Made by a program: the position numbers and the translations under genes. This document shows, in pieces, positions 8,709-16,864 of a DNA stretch of 24,832 nucleotides (its first letter is position 1; the number at the start of each line of letters is the position of its first letter). The DNA is from Chara braunii. Taxonomy: Eukaryota > Streptophyta > Charophyceae > Charales > Characeae. The notes beneath the pieces were generated by a model that did not search any database, was not told the DNA's origin, and saw only the letters and a program-made list of their open reading frames with translations. The stretch spans positions 259,090 to 283,921 of the forward strand of contig BFEA01000359.1 of assembly GCA_003427395.1 (NCBI GenBank), in the 5' to 3' direction.

Positions 8709-8849
8709 AGTAGATAACCGGTGTCCAATCTGTGATGCTGCCGAGTATCAACCCCAACAATCTCCAAGTCTCGAATCCGGTAAGTACCACAGCCTCTTAC
8801 CACCGAAGTCCAACTCTGATCTCTGTCCAACTAGTATCAAGTCTCCATT

Positions 8850-8880
8850 CTGAAGAAGAAGAAGATGAAGTCTGAAGAAG

Positions 8881-8911
<31 letters not shown>

Positions 8912-8940
8912 CGGAAGAAGAAGAGAAGAAGAAGAAGAGG
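8850..8940. repeat. (GAA)n microsatellite in the E1 LTR
   Basis: GAA triplets with GTC and GAG interruptions in the transcribed part of the LTR. It is translated as poly-Ser or poly-Phe in spurious minus-strand frames. Confidence 0.9.
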
Positions 8941-9498
8941 ACAGAGGAGGAGAGAGGTGAGGAAGAGGGGAGCCAGGGACCGTGGAGGGAGGAGAAGACC
9001 TCACTCCCGAGTACCTGGCCTGCTGCAACTGACGGAAGCCGAGATCGGCTATGGCTGCCCGCTGCCTGGCTCCTCTTCTCAGCGCTACTGCTGCTCTAGC
9101 TCGCGCTGCTGCTGCTGCTCCGCTCCTGCGCTAAGAATAGCGCTCTGTCTCAACCGATACCCACTAGCGCTGATGCAGCATGCCAGTGGCTCGATCCCTC
9201 ACAATGAGGCTGGACCGGTCTTTAGTACCGGTGGAAAAGAGGCCAGCCTCAATGCTGCGAGGCCTGGCCGTGATCTGAACCGTCAAGATTGACGATTCAG
9301 ATCTGATCGGCGGCCGGCAGCCTCAAAAGCGCCGCCAGGCCCAAAACGAGAATGTTGTTTGGGCCTGCCCGTCGGTCTGGTCCAAAAATGTGGCCTTTCG
9401 GCCTGCTGTACCCCAAAGTCTGGGCCTTTAGGCCCTACTGTGTCCCTCTGGCCCTAAGTCGGGTCCGGTAGGACCCATGTGGCGTCGAAGATGTAACA

Positions 9499-10255
9499 GT
9501 CCGGCTATAGACGAGAATGTCGTCCAAGTAGACCAGCACAACCGGTCCAACATCGCACGGAACTCGTTGGTCATCGCTGCTTGAAAGGTCACCGGGGCAT
9601 TGGTGAGACCAAAAAGCATGACAACCCACTCAAAATGCCCGTACCGCGTCTTGAATGCGGATTTGTAACGATCTTGCGGGCGTATCAAAATCTGATGATA
9701 GTCGGGACTTCAAGTCCAACTTGGAGGAATACTTCGCTCCACCCAAGCGCTCAAGAAGATCGTCAATACGAGGAAGAGGCCCCGCATTCTTGATGGTTTG
9801 TGCGTTGAGGTTGCAATAATCAATGCATAACCGAAGATCCTTGTTTTTCTTCCTTACGAAGAGAACTGGCGCACAGTACGGTGAGCTACTACGGCGGATC
9901 CAACCCTTCGCCAACAAGTCATCGAGTTGCGCGCGGAGAACAGGGAGCTCCTCCTCGCTCATGCGATAGATGCATCCTTTCGGCGCCATGACACCGGCGT
10001 CAAGAATGATCTCATGGGAGATCGGCCGATCCTGCACCACACCGGTAGGAGACTCGAAGACGTCCGTGAACTCGTCAAGCAACCGCGGGTGTCCGAAGAA
10101 AAGTATGCAGGTGAAGAGTCGGTTGCTGCAATGGTCCTAAGAAAACATAGGCCAATCTCGTCGGTCCGCTCGTAAGCGCAAGTGGACCGGAAAGACTTGG
10201 CCGTCACAACTTGGCACCGAATCGAAGGAGGCGGACGAGGGATGGTACACTGCAC
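9499..10255 (-). pseudogene. E3 reverse transcriptase, N-terminal part, cut by E1
   Basis: From about 10255 the minus strand encodes the protease-RT linker ([24 protein letters not shown]). After a frameshift near 10085 the RT follows: [63 protein letters not shown], a damaged palm motif (SKLDLKS), then FGLTNAP and an intact YLDDILVYSRT. It stops dead at 9499 where the E1 LTR begins. RT copies element RNA into DNA in cytoplasmic particles. It aligns with E2 at 20761-21127, and its continuation in E3 (the rest of RT) is missing. Confidence 0.85.
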
Positions 10256-10398
10256 CTCAGCGCCACAGGCGTCACGAACAGTAAGCGTCCGTCAATGGAA
10301 GTAGATGGGGTGGGTGGGAGAGGAGAAAGTAGGAGAAAGAATGTACTAGTACTTCCCAGCCCCCATGGGGTCACACTGATCGCCCAGATAAGGAGCCA
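10256..10398 (-). other. Remnant between E3 leader and RT; gag/protease deleted
   Basis: Only about 140 bp separate the leader border motif (10399) from the RT linker, where E1 and E2 carry gag and protease (about 2.5 kb). The breakpoint lies near 10310. E3 therefore depended on other elements for particle proteins even before E1 hit it. Confidence 0.65.
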
Positions 10399-11114
10399 CT
10401 AATCAATTTTGAAAAGTTCAAACTTTGCTTAGATAATAATAATTTCGGGGGGAAAAAAAAAACGAAATCGCAAGTTCGGTAGGTCTCCCAATCCCCAAAA
10501 TCCCGAAATTGAAATAATTAAAAAATTTTCGAAATTCCAAACTGCAGATAATCAGAGAAACGAAAAAAAATAATTGAACTGCAAAAAAAAATTCACAAGT
10601 TCAGGTAATTCCGAATTAAAAATAAATAAAATCGGAACAATTCAGATGAGAGTATGCGCAGCAAGGTTCGATTTTGCGATATAGAATCCCAAAACTCAAC
10701 TGCAAAAAGAGATTTCCCAAGAAAAGGAAAATTTCGGAATATTATAGCAACGGAAAAATTCAAATTCAAAAGAATGCAAGAACATTGAAAGTTTCAGCTA
10801 CTAATTGTCAAGCAGCGAATTTTCGAATTTCAAGGAAATAAAAGAATCGAAAATTTCAGCTACTGCGCATTTTCGGATTTACGACAATTTTGAAAGAAAC
10901 GAATCTGCGTTAAAGAAAAAATTCTGAAAAAAAGGTTTTTGTTATATTTTTTTAATTGGCAGTTAGGTCATGACTTGCGAATGGGAACTAATTAGGTTAA
11001 CCTAATAAATTAATCAATCAATCGTAATCAATCAATCAATAATCAATCAATCAGTCAATCAATCGATCCTTCCCTTTCCCGTGTCAGGTCAGGTTGAGGT
11101 CCTGATTCATGCAT
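10399..11114 (-). other. E3 AT-rich leader
   Basis: About 715 nt of A+T-rich DNA without reading frames between primer site and coding remnant, ending in the element sense with TTGATTAG|T at 10399-10406. Near the primer site it carries an (AATC)n tract (11009-11068). No GTAAGT donor is seen next to its start. If the leader is spliced, the donor must lie inside the LTR. Confidence 0.6.
11009..11068. repeat. (AATC)n tract in the E3 leader
   Basis: Interrupted ATCAATCA units. Similar tracts lie next to the E2 primer site (24220-24282) and at the E1/E3 junction (4653-4687). Confidence 0.85.
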
Positions 11115-11129
11115 GGGGTTCCGACACCA
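11115..11129 (-). promoter_or_regulatory. E3 primer-binding site
   Basis: The minus strand reads TGGTGTCGGAACCCC, two bases after the LTR end (CA at 11132). The first 12 bases match the initiator tRNA-Met site (TGGTATCAGAGC) at 9 positions. It would be the start of minus-strand DNA synthesis. Confidence 0.6.
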
Positions 11130-11152
11130 ACTGATACATGCTCAGTTGGTGT
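11124..11152. repeat. Accidental hairpin at nested LTR junction
   Basis: ACACCAACTGA and TCAGTTGGTGT form a perfect 11-bp inverted repeat around a 7-base loop. It spans the E3 primer site, the E3 LTR end and the first bases of the inserted solo LTR, so it most likely arose by the insertion itself. Confidence 0.7.
11145..11149. repeat. Target-site duplication GTTGG, left of the solo LTR
   Basis: GTTGG precedes TGTTACATG at 11150 and is repeated at 12623-12627 right after the LTR end. In the uninterrupted sister LTR the site reads GTTGA (near 865). Confidence 0.85.
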
Positions 11153-11680
11153 TACATGCTGAGAGCCTACACACGGGCCCCTCACGGGACCCGAGGTTGG
11201 AATAGGGCCCAGGTCGCGTCACCGCAACCTGAAGGCCCTATGGCATTTTTACTTGGGCCTGCATCAGAAAAACGCCAGCTTTAGATTATTTTTACATTCT
11301 TTTATTTATTTATTGCTGCTGTTTTTCTAACGTGTGTGCTGTTGTCCGTTTTGTGGCCAGGTACACGTTTGAGGGCCAGGGCCAGATTCAGGCCCAGAGG
11401 CTGAGCCTCTAAAAACGTTTGGACCTTTTTTTGTTTTTGGACAGATTTTGGACCGTTCGGACCTGGACCGACGTTCAGGCCCAATTCATTCGCACAGGCC
11501 CTGAATCGGACCAGGTACCGAACAGGCCCAGTCCTGGGCAGGGCCTGGACGTCCGGTAGGGACCCAGGCAGGCCGTTTTTAGGCCAAGGACTGAACCAGT
11601 TTCGAAGCCTGCGATCTGGACCATGGATCGGAGTTTCGATCTACACCGTCCAGATCGGAGGCCGTGGACTCACTGGGTCC

Positions 11681-11705
11681 GGCCCAGCGCTACTTAAGCT
11701 GGGCC
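11681..11705 (+). promoter_or_regulatory. Putative core promoter palindrome of the solo LTR
   Basis: GGCCCAGCGCTACTTAAGCT followed by GGGCC. The arms match the E3 LTR sites but the TATA core is weak (CTTAAG). Confidence 0.3.
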
Positions 11706-11877
11706 AGCGCCCAGTTCTGGACATACCAGGAGAAATCCAGCGTTACGCTGGTTCAGGACTTCGCCTGCTGCGCTAAGTGGAGACTACCTGCTGCGCTATT
11801 TTGAGACTGCGGCTGCGCTGTTCATCGNCAATGTGGCACAGCGCTGGAGGAGTCCAGCGCCGAGGAGATTAGCGGAG

Positions 11878-11879
<2 letters not shown>

Positions 11880-11949
<70 letters not shown>

Positions 11950-11950
11950 T
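11880..11950. repeat. (GA)n microsatellite in the solo LTR
   Basis: About 32 AG units in a row followed by AAAGAGATGG. Confidence 0.95.
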
Positions 11951-12030
11951 GGAAGAGGAGCTTACCTGTTGCGACCTACCAGCGCCATAGCTGGGCTCTC
12001 CCCAGGTAAGTGGGAACAGAAAGCGCCTAG

Positions 12031-12136
12031 CTTTCTTCTTCTTCTTCTCCTCTCCTTCTTCTTCTTCTTCTCCTCCTCCTCTCCTCTTCTCCTCCTACTC
12101 CTCCGAAGTTCTTCTTCTTCTTCTTCTTCTTCTTCT
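12031..12136. repeat. (CTT)n microsatellite in the solo LTR
   Basis: Interrupted CTT/CTC triplets, complementary in type to the GAA runs of the minus-oriented LTRs, as expected for an LTR in the opposite orientation. Confidence 0.9.
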
Positions 12137-12433
12137 TTATCAGAGTAGAGATAGAGGTAACTGCAGACATTGTTTGGACACGGCATTCTGCCTTATTGGA
12201 CGCNACATTCAGATCGGACTTACACTCTACATTGGGATTGAACTGTGTACGACATTCGGAGATCAGACTTGGGTTGGACTTGGTTATCTCCTATGTCTCT
12301 CCCCTTTCTCTCCCGCATGTCTATGGATCTCTCCCCATGTGTGTGAGCGGAAGGGCAATCTTTCTGATGTCCTGCCCTTCCGAAGTTTCCCTCTTTCCTG
12401 TTTGTCTGTCCTCGTGTCCTTTGGTTACTAAGA

Positions 12434-12445
12434 CTTCCGCTGTGC
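12434..12445 (+). promoter_or_regulatory. Conserved U5 motif (solo LTR copy)
   Basis: CTTCCGCTGTGC in the LTR's own sense, 11 of 12 positions complementary to the tRNA-iMet stretch. The orientation agrees with the LTR orientation, as for the minus-strand copies. Confidence 0.4.
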
Positions 12446-12622
12446 TGCTTCCCAGCCCATGATGATGATACAGATGTGTTGTTGTTGATTTCTCGTTGGT
12501 TTACTATTTGCATTGTGCACATTGGCATCTTGTGAACGTTGCATCTATGCTGCCGGTTGTTGCCAGTTTCATCATTGCTAGATCTTAGGCTCTCGGTGCA
12601 TTTCACTTCCTGATATGCTACA

Positions 12623-12627
12623 GTTGG
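12623..12627. repeat. Target-site duplication GTTGG, right of the solo LTR
   Basis: Partner of 11145-11149. From here the E3 LTR resumes (GCAATGCATGTAGAGCCAAG). Confidence 0.85.
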
Positions 12628-12747
12628 GCAATGCATGTAGAGCCAAGGATCCGCGAAGTGATGAAAAGGACTCGAATGGACAATACAGCGTTAGCAAAGC
12701 ATCACAAACAATGTACAGCTAGATACATAAGAAAATAGCACAATGTA

Positions 12748-12759
12748 GCGCAGCGGAAG
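12748..12759 (-). promoter_or_regulatory. Conserved U5 motif (E3 5' LTR copy)
   Basis: The plus strand is exactly GCGCAGCGGAAG, 12 of 12 with the recalled tRNA-iMet D-arm region. Confidence 0.45.
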
Positions 12760-13045
12760 ACTCAAAGATATGACCTGACTCATCAGAGACTGACGCGACA
12801 TCCCATCATACACCACACATGTGAGAAAGGGAGGAGCGAATGCATACATGGAAGAAAGGTCCCTTTTTGCACACACACATGCGGGAAGATATCACGGATG
12901 AGAGATGGGGGAGAGGCGAGATGAAGATGGAGGTGACGGAGAGCGAAGTCCAAAAATAGTCTCCCTGCCGAATGTCCAATCAATGTCTGCCACAAAATGT
13001 TGAATCAGATCCTGGGCCTCACGCCCGATGCAACCTCTGCCTGTA

Positions 13046-13047
<2 letters not shown>

Positions 13048-13112
<65 letters not shown>
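13048..13112. repeat. (TC)n microsatellite in the E3 5' LTR
   Basis: More than 30 uninterrupted TC units. Frames through it give RERERE or SLSLSL strings and are not genes. Confidence 0.95.
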
Positions 13113-13114
<2 letters not shown>

Positions 13115-13436
13115 CGAAGGAGGAGGAGGAGGAGGAGGAAGGAGGGAGAAGAGATGGAGGGCGAGACGAAAAAGAAGAAGAACTCGTCCTACTCGCTGTC
13201 TCACCTGCAGGTAACTTCCGCCATGTACTAACTGCCGCCCTGGTCCCTGTGCAGGTCGCCGGCGTGGAGCACGGCTTTGGCACCCAGGTAAGTACAACCG
13301 ATGCAGGTATGGCCCCCGTCCCTCTGCCTGCCTACTCCTCTACCTCTACCCCAGCGTAGCGCTGTAGCGCTGTGGCGCTGCTCCAGCAGCATGTCACCCA
13401 AGAAGTGAGCTACTCGAACTGTGTCTGTCCAGCCGT

Positions 13437-13461
13437 GGCCCAGTTATAGTAGCGCTGGGCC
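13437..13461 (-). promoter_or_regulatory. Putative core promoter of the E3 5' LTR
   Basis: The minus strand reads GGCCCAGCGCTACTATAACT followed by GGGCC, with a good TATA-like core (CTATAA) centred in the GGCCCAG/CTGGGCC palindrome. It would drive E3 transcription leftward. Confidence 0.5.
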
Positions 13462-13798
13462 GGCTGGCCTCTGTGTGCCTACGGTCCTGTGCCCAAAACG
13501 TGGGCCTACTGGGTCTGGGTCCCGACCGGACGTCCACACCCTGTAACTGGCCCAGGGAGGCCTGCATCCTCGTGAACCTGGCCCAAGGCGCAGCCTTGGG
13601 GACTGCAGGTCCAAAACGACGCCTGCACAGACAAAAATAGGACAGCAAATACATAAATACCCCTTTGACCAGGTAAGCTAGGACAAAGGTGAAGCGATTT
13701 GGAAAAACGAAAAATCAATTGGACAATCATCAAACCGAATTGGTCAGTTCGATTTTCCTATTCAGTTCATGATCGGAACCGATTTGGGCAGTCGATAC

Positions 13799-13921
13799 AG
13801 GTTGGGATAAGTGATGAGCATTTTGGACACATCAGATTAAGGTTGGGATAAACGATGAGCATTTTGGACATACTGGATATAGGTTGGGATAAATGATGAC
13901 CATTTTGGACAGAATGATTTA
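13799..13921. repeat. 41-bp tandem repeat, three copies, inside the Tc1-type element
   Basis: Units 13799-13839, 13840-13880 and 13881-13921 each begin AGGTTGGGATAA and contain GATGANCATTTTGGACA. They differ at several positions. They occupy the place where a transposase C-terminus would be expected. Confidence 0.85.
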
Positions 13922-14090
13922 ACAGTTTGGATGCATGCCAGAGTTAGGCAGATTGATTTAACAAATTAGTATTACCGAAACCCCACTTCATACAGCAGTC
14001 AACCGATTTGAGATTCTGTGGACACCATCGGGACGAACANAGATATCAATTTAGTGAAGCGATTTTGCATGTTAGTCACATGCGTCTGAA

Positions 14091-14501
14091 TCACGGGCCT
14101 GCTGCTCCCGAATCACGGCCTGCTGCACCCGTAAACTGTNGACCTAGAACTTCGCCCCGATTAGNTTTGCCGAAGTTTNGTGTNACCTCTCTAANCCATC
14201 NTTGGCANATCTCGGCAGTGATCCGCAAAAGACCCCGGTTGATTGCATCAATCAGATTCCCCTGCCCCCCAAGTTCCTCACGACAAACGCGGCTCTTGAC
14301 ATTGCCTCCTCTCCTCTTGGTCATCTCTGAGCCATAAGCCTCGAACGCGATAACGATGTTGTGCACAGTACTGCGTGGAAAGCCATAGCGTACTGCAGTC
14401 TCTGCAATCGTTTTGCCTTCAACGAAGATAGACTCGATGATCTTTCGCCTCTGAACATCGTCAATGCGGTTGTACCTGCCTCTCCTGCCTCTAGCGGGCA
14501 T
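14091..14501 (-). pseudogene. Tc1/mariner (IS630-type) transposase, N-terminal DNA-binding fragment
   Basis: From the Met at 14501 the frame encodes about 137 residues: a basic start (MPARGRRGRYNR), a first helix-turn-helix (DDVQRRKIIESIF...AETAVRYGFPRSTVHNIV), a basic hook-like link (KRRGG), and a second helix-turn-helix region (GNLIDAINRGLLRIT) that is damaged by six ambiguous bases. This bipartite DNA-binding half recognises the inverted repeats in this superfamily. The catalytic half is absent. The upstream Met at 14630 adds 43 residues without family features, so I prefer 14501. Confidence 0.7.
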
Positions 14502-14755
14502 ACTGTATTGGGCACGTGAACGCGCAAGGCACGCAAACGCATAATCGTGACCGCACAAGGCCAGTGATTCGATGCTCGATGGAAGTGAATGCACGGTGAT
14601 GGATGCAGGTAGCACACGTGAGCGATACACGAGTTTCTGTGGGGCCCACCAATTTATGCGCTCGTCAGTCTAAATCGTTCAGTCCTTTGACGAAGGGCAC
14701 AGTGGGTCTGTTCAAGTTTCTAGAATACCTGTCCATATCTGTTCACACGATGTCC

Positions 14756-15020
14756 AATTCAGAACTACCGGTCCAAGAAGCTTCTACAAGAATCTAAAAC
14801 GCTTGGACTACATGGCAGATTCCAATTCTACCGGTTCAAGAAGCTTCCACGAAATTCCAAATCGGTTCGCCGTTTCTCCAACTTCGACGGGTTCACCTAA
14901 TTTGATAAAAAAAAAATCCAATTCCAATCTGCCGGTCCAAGAAGCTTCTTGAAATTCCAAATCCGTTCGTCGTTGCTCTAACTTCTACGCGTTCACCTAA
15001 TTCGATAAAAAAAAACTCCA
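14756..15020. repeat. Diverged tandem repeats (about 90-110 bp) in the Tc1-type element
   Basis: Copies of a block with CCGGTCCAAGAAGCTTCT, CGAAATTCCAAATC and GTTCACCTAATTYGATAAAA begin near 14756, 14820 and 14927. The first copy is incomplete. They are subterminal, on the side of the transposase start, and might be binding sites. Confidence 0.7.
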
Positions 15021-15288
15021 ATACGGTATTGTTTTGGGCGGGGACCTGGTAGGGCCTGCCCATTTCGGTTCACGATATGTCCAAATAGCGGGAGTATGTA
15101 TCTAACTTACCTGGTTAAAGGAGTAAATAAATAAATAAACGAATGCTGTCTCGAATCGAAACCTGCAGCCTAAGGGCCAGCCGTGGGCCTCCAGGGCGCG
15201 CGTCCGAAGGGCGTGCGGTGCGGCCTGGGGGCCCCAGCAACCGTTGGGCCCCCAAAATGGGGCCCGTGTCCAGGCTTAGCATGTAACA

Positions 15289-15293
15289 GTAGC
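15289..15293. repeat. Target-site duplication GTAGC, right side of E3
   Basis: Partner of 847-851, directly outside the LTR end at 15288. Confidence 0.75.
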
Positions 15294-15629
15294 GCAGTTC
15301 ATCATCATCATCATTCCTATCTTCCCAAGAAAACATGAAGTTAGACCTTGCAAACACGCTGGAACCATATATATATGCATCTGAGTTAAACCACCACTAC
15401 CTATCACAGATGTAGTCCCATTTTGGGAAATGACCTTATCCAAAAAGTTCGGGAGTCCAGCGCAGGGTCAGCAGGAAAAAAAAAAAAGAAAAAAAAAAGG
15501 AGATGGGGACCGTGTGGGATCGCGGTGAGGGGGAGACACAGAAAAAAAGAAACTAAGAACTTCAAATCCTGCGACGTCGGGGACGGCCCTCATGGAGGTG
15601 GAAGTCACACCAGTGCTGAACGTGCTTGA

Positions 15630-15630
15630 T

Positions 15631-15664
<34 letters not shown>

Positions 15665-15665
15665 C
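15630..15665. repeat. Poly-T run
   Basis: About 34 T in a row. It could be the poly-A tail of a minus-strand retroposon (SINE or processed copy), but I see no body or target repeat to support that. Confidence 0.85.
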
Positions 15666-15775
15666 ATTTCCTTCTAGTGCCCTGCCAGCAAGGCAGAGCG
15701 TATTCCAGGTGGGGCAACTCACTACCTTACTCACCTCGTACTCACACTAGTACTGTAGCATCGTGTATTCGGCCG

Positions 15776-15915
15776 CAGATGCCCTCACTGAGGGCGCAGT
15801 CTCACTAGCACCTCATAGAACAGCATAAGGGATGCTTTCTTTTCTTCTTCTTCATCTGGTGTTCATCAGACAGATGCCCTCACTGAGGGCGCAGTCTCAC
15901 TAGCACCTCATAGAA
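15776..15915. repeat. 45-bp perfect direct repeat pair
   Basis: 15776-15820 and 15871-15915 are identical (starting CAGATGCCCTCACTGAGGGC) with a 50-bp spacer. CCCTCACTGAGGG inside each unit is itself an inverted repeat. Confidence 0.9.
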
Positions 15916-16595
15916 TGTATCACGGCGTTAGGGAAGTGTCTTTTTTTCACTTCTTTGTTTTTTTTTTCCCTTGTTTTTTTTTGGATTCAACTGCTGCGAG
16001 TACCAGAAAAGAAAATAGAATGGGACCAGGCTGGGCAAAACTCGGTGCGCAGTGCAGGTTCTGCAAAAACAGGATCGCAGATAGTGGTGGCTCAAGGAAG
16101 TCATTCACGACAAGCCTCTGAGCATTCAGCAAGGCGCTACAGCACCAGCTGCGTGGTATGGAATGGAAAATCAAGCGTACATGGAAAGCCTTCAAACACC
16201 CATCACTTGATAGATCTACAGCAACCGTAGCGATCACTCAGAGAAGGCATTAGCCGAATCCTCCAGCCCTCCAGGCAATTGCCTGATGGAACCCAGCTGA
16301 GTGTCTAATGGAGTAACCAAATCCTACCTGGATTCCGCTAAGCATCCAGACAGGGACTGGGAAGATAAGTAGTCCGACTCACATAAACCAATCAAAATGG
16401 TTCTCTTACCACAATGTCCGTCGCTCCATATAAAGTTGTTCATTACACAATACACAAGTGAATGGATGTTTGAATCATGTTTCCTGTGACCGTGCCCTTT
16501 CTTCCGCCGAATATAACACACCCCCATGACAACCGCACGGGACCCGAAAGATAGCTTGTATACTTTCATGTAACTGTCGACGGGGTCTTATTGTT

Positions 16596-16768
16596 TTAAA
16601 GCACCAGTACACCACATATCGGCCCGCGGGCGTCAGCACGAAACCCGCACCACTTCGGAGGCCGCCAATTTTTTTTTCAACGGCGAGCCTGGCCGCGTGG
16701 CGCCTCCGAGTTTTGCTTGTGGCGACAAAAACTTTCTGCAATGCTGGGCCCGTGTACTAGCACTTTAA
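16596..16768. mobile_element. TTAA-flanked MITE candidate
   Basis: TTAA at 16596-16599 and 16765-16768 bound a segment of about 165 bp. Its ends are inverted copies: AGCACCAGTACAC on the left and, reading inward from the right, AGTGCTAGTACAC (10 of 13). The TTAA target is typical of piggyBac-type elements. The terminal bases do not match the usual piggyBac start, so the assignment is open. No reading frame of note. Confidence 0.5.
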
Positions 16769-16864
16769 CAGCACCGAAGAGTACACAGTAATATTATTTT
16801 CACACGCACAGGCATACTATAGACAGAAAACAGTCATTGGGGACCCAAGGACAGGATCGATTAC

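Larger units (their letters stand above)
4681..9498 (-). mobile_element. E1: gypsy element inserted in E3, 3' half lost
   Basis: Minus-strand element with a 5' LTR (9498 to about 8345), AT-rich leader (8335-7389), gag (7388 to about 5620), protease (to about 4840) and a stub of RNase H ending at 4681. The LTR's outer end at 9498 cuts into the E3 RT just after the YLDDILVYSRT segment, showing that E1 inserted into E3. Its matching 3' LTR and left target repeat are absent. They were probably lost in the deletion that made the junction at 4580-4710. Gag and protease are clear relatives of those in E2. Confidence 0.75.
8345..9498 (-). repeat. E1 5' LTR (about 1.15 kb)
   Basis: The outer end is clear: on the minus strand TGTTACATCTTCGACG begins at 9498 exactly where E3 RT homology stops. 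The inner end lies near 8345-8356 but is not resolved to the base, and no clean primer site is visible. It has the same general plan as the other LTRs (GGGCC-rich U3, AGCGCT motifs, GAA run, then the CTTCCGCTGC motif near the 3' end) but little direct sequence match. The reading frames inside it are repeat read-through. Confidence 0.75.
11150..12622 (+). repeat. Solo LTR of a related gypsy family
   Basis: A 1,473-bp LTR in plus orientation with TG...CA ends (TGTTACATGCTGAG start, GATATGCTACA end) and perfect 5-bp target repeats, inserted into the E3 5' LTR. There are no internal sequences, so it is the product of LTR-LTR recombination. The plan is like the E3 LTR: GGGCC-rich U3, TTTATTTATT block, promoter palindrome (11681-11705), GA run, splice-donor-like CCCAG|GTAAGT (about 12000), U5 motif (12434-12445). 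It contains two ambiguous bases (11827, 12204). The short frames inside it are not genes. Confidence 0.85.
13660..15123 (-). mobile_element. Tc1/mariner-type DNA transposon, defective
   Basis: A 1,464-bp element with terminal inverted repeats of about 22 bp: left CCCCTTTGACCAGGTAAGCT (13660) and right, inverted, CTCCTTTAACCAGGTAAGTT (from 15123), differing at few positions. It inserted at TA. The inside has a 41-bp triplicate (13799-13921), a transposase N-terminus on the minus strand (14091-14501) and imperfect repeats at 14756-15020. No catalytic DDE/D region can be found, so it must be mobilised in trans or be dead. Eight ambiguous bases (14040-14208) lie inside it. Confidence 0.8.
13658..15125. 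repeat. TA target duplication around the Tc1-type element
   Basis: TA at 13658-13659 and at 15124-15125 flank the inverted repeats. Removing the insert and one TA restores the AAAT tetramer run of the LTR, with one tetramer more than the sister LTR (1951-1970). Confidence 0.85.
852..15288 (-). mobile_element. E3: nested Ty3/gypsy chromovirus, outermost element
   Basis: Minus-strand element reading right to left. It has a 5' LTR (15288 to 11132, interrupted), primer-binding site (11115-11129), AT-rich leader, RT start (10255-9499), an inserted element E1 (9498 to about 4681), RNase H and integrase (4604-2824), a broken chromodomain, polypurine tract and 3' LTR (2114-852). The two LTRs share their first ~170 bases and much of the rest. 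Both ends touch GTAGC. Gag and protease are missing between the leader (10399) and the pol linker (about 10310), so E3 cannot move on its own. Removing the visible insertions leaves a family-typical order of parts. Confidence 0.8.
11132..15288 (-). repeat. E3 5' LTR, split by two insertions
   Basis: In the minus sense it begins TGTTACATGCTAAGCC at 15288 and ends GCATGTATCA at 11132. It is broken by a Tc1-type element (13660-15123) and by a solo LTR (11150-12622). Without these and their target repeats it is about 1.21 kb, against 1.26 kb for the 3' LTR at 852-2114, and the pieces join collinearly with that copy. The reading frames at 12691-13298 are antisense LTR or TC-repeat translations. 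Confidence 0.85.
15294..16595. other. Host DNA right of E3, non-coding
   Basis: No supported gene. It contains CAT and AT short repeats (15299-15375), A-rich and T-rich runs, and the 45-bp repeat pair at 15776-15915. Short minus frames here show no domain. It is probably intron or flank of the TBC-domain gene. Confidence 0.5.

Noticed and set aside
13005-13297. Minus frames with RERERE repeats
   Set aside because: Translation of the (TC)n run in the E3 5' LTR.
15630-15665. Poly-T as the tail of a SINE or processed gene
   Set aside because: No body with promoter boxes or coding homology next to it, and no flanking target repeats.
16475-16741. 88-residue minus frame
   Set aside because: It overlaps the TTAA-flanked repeat candidate and shows no domain.
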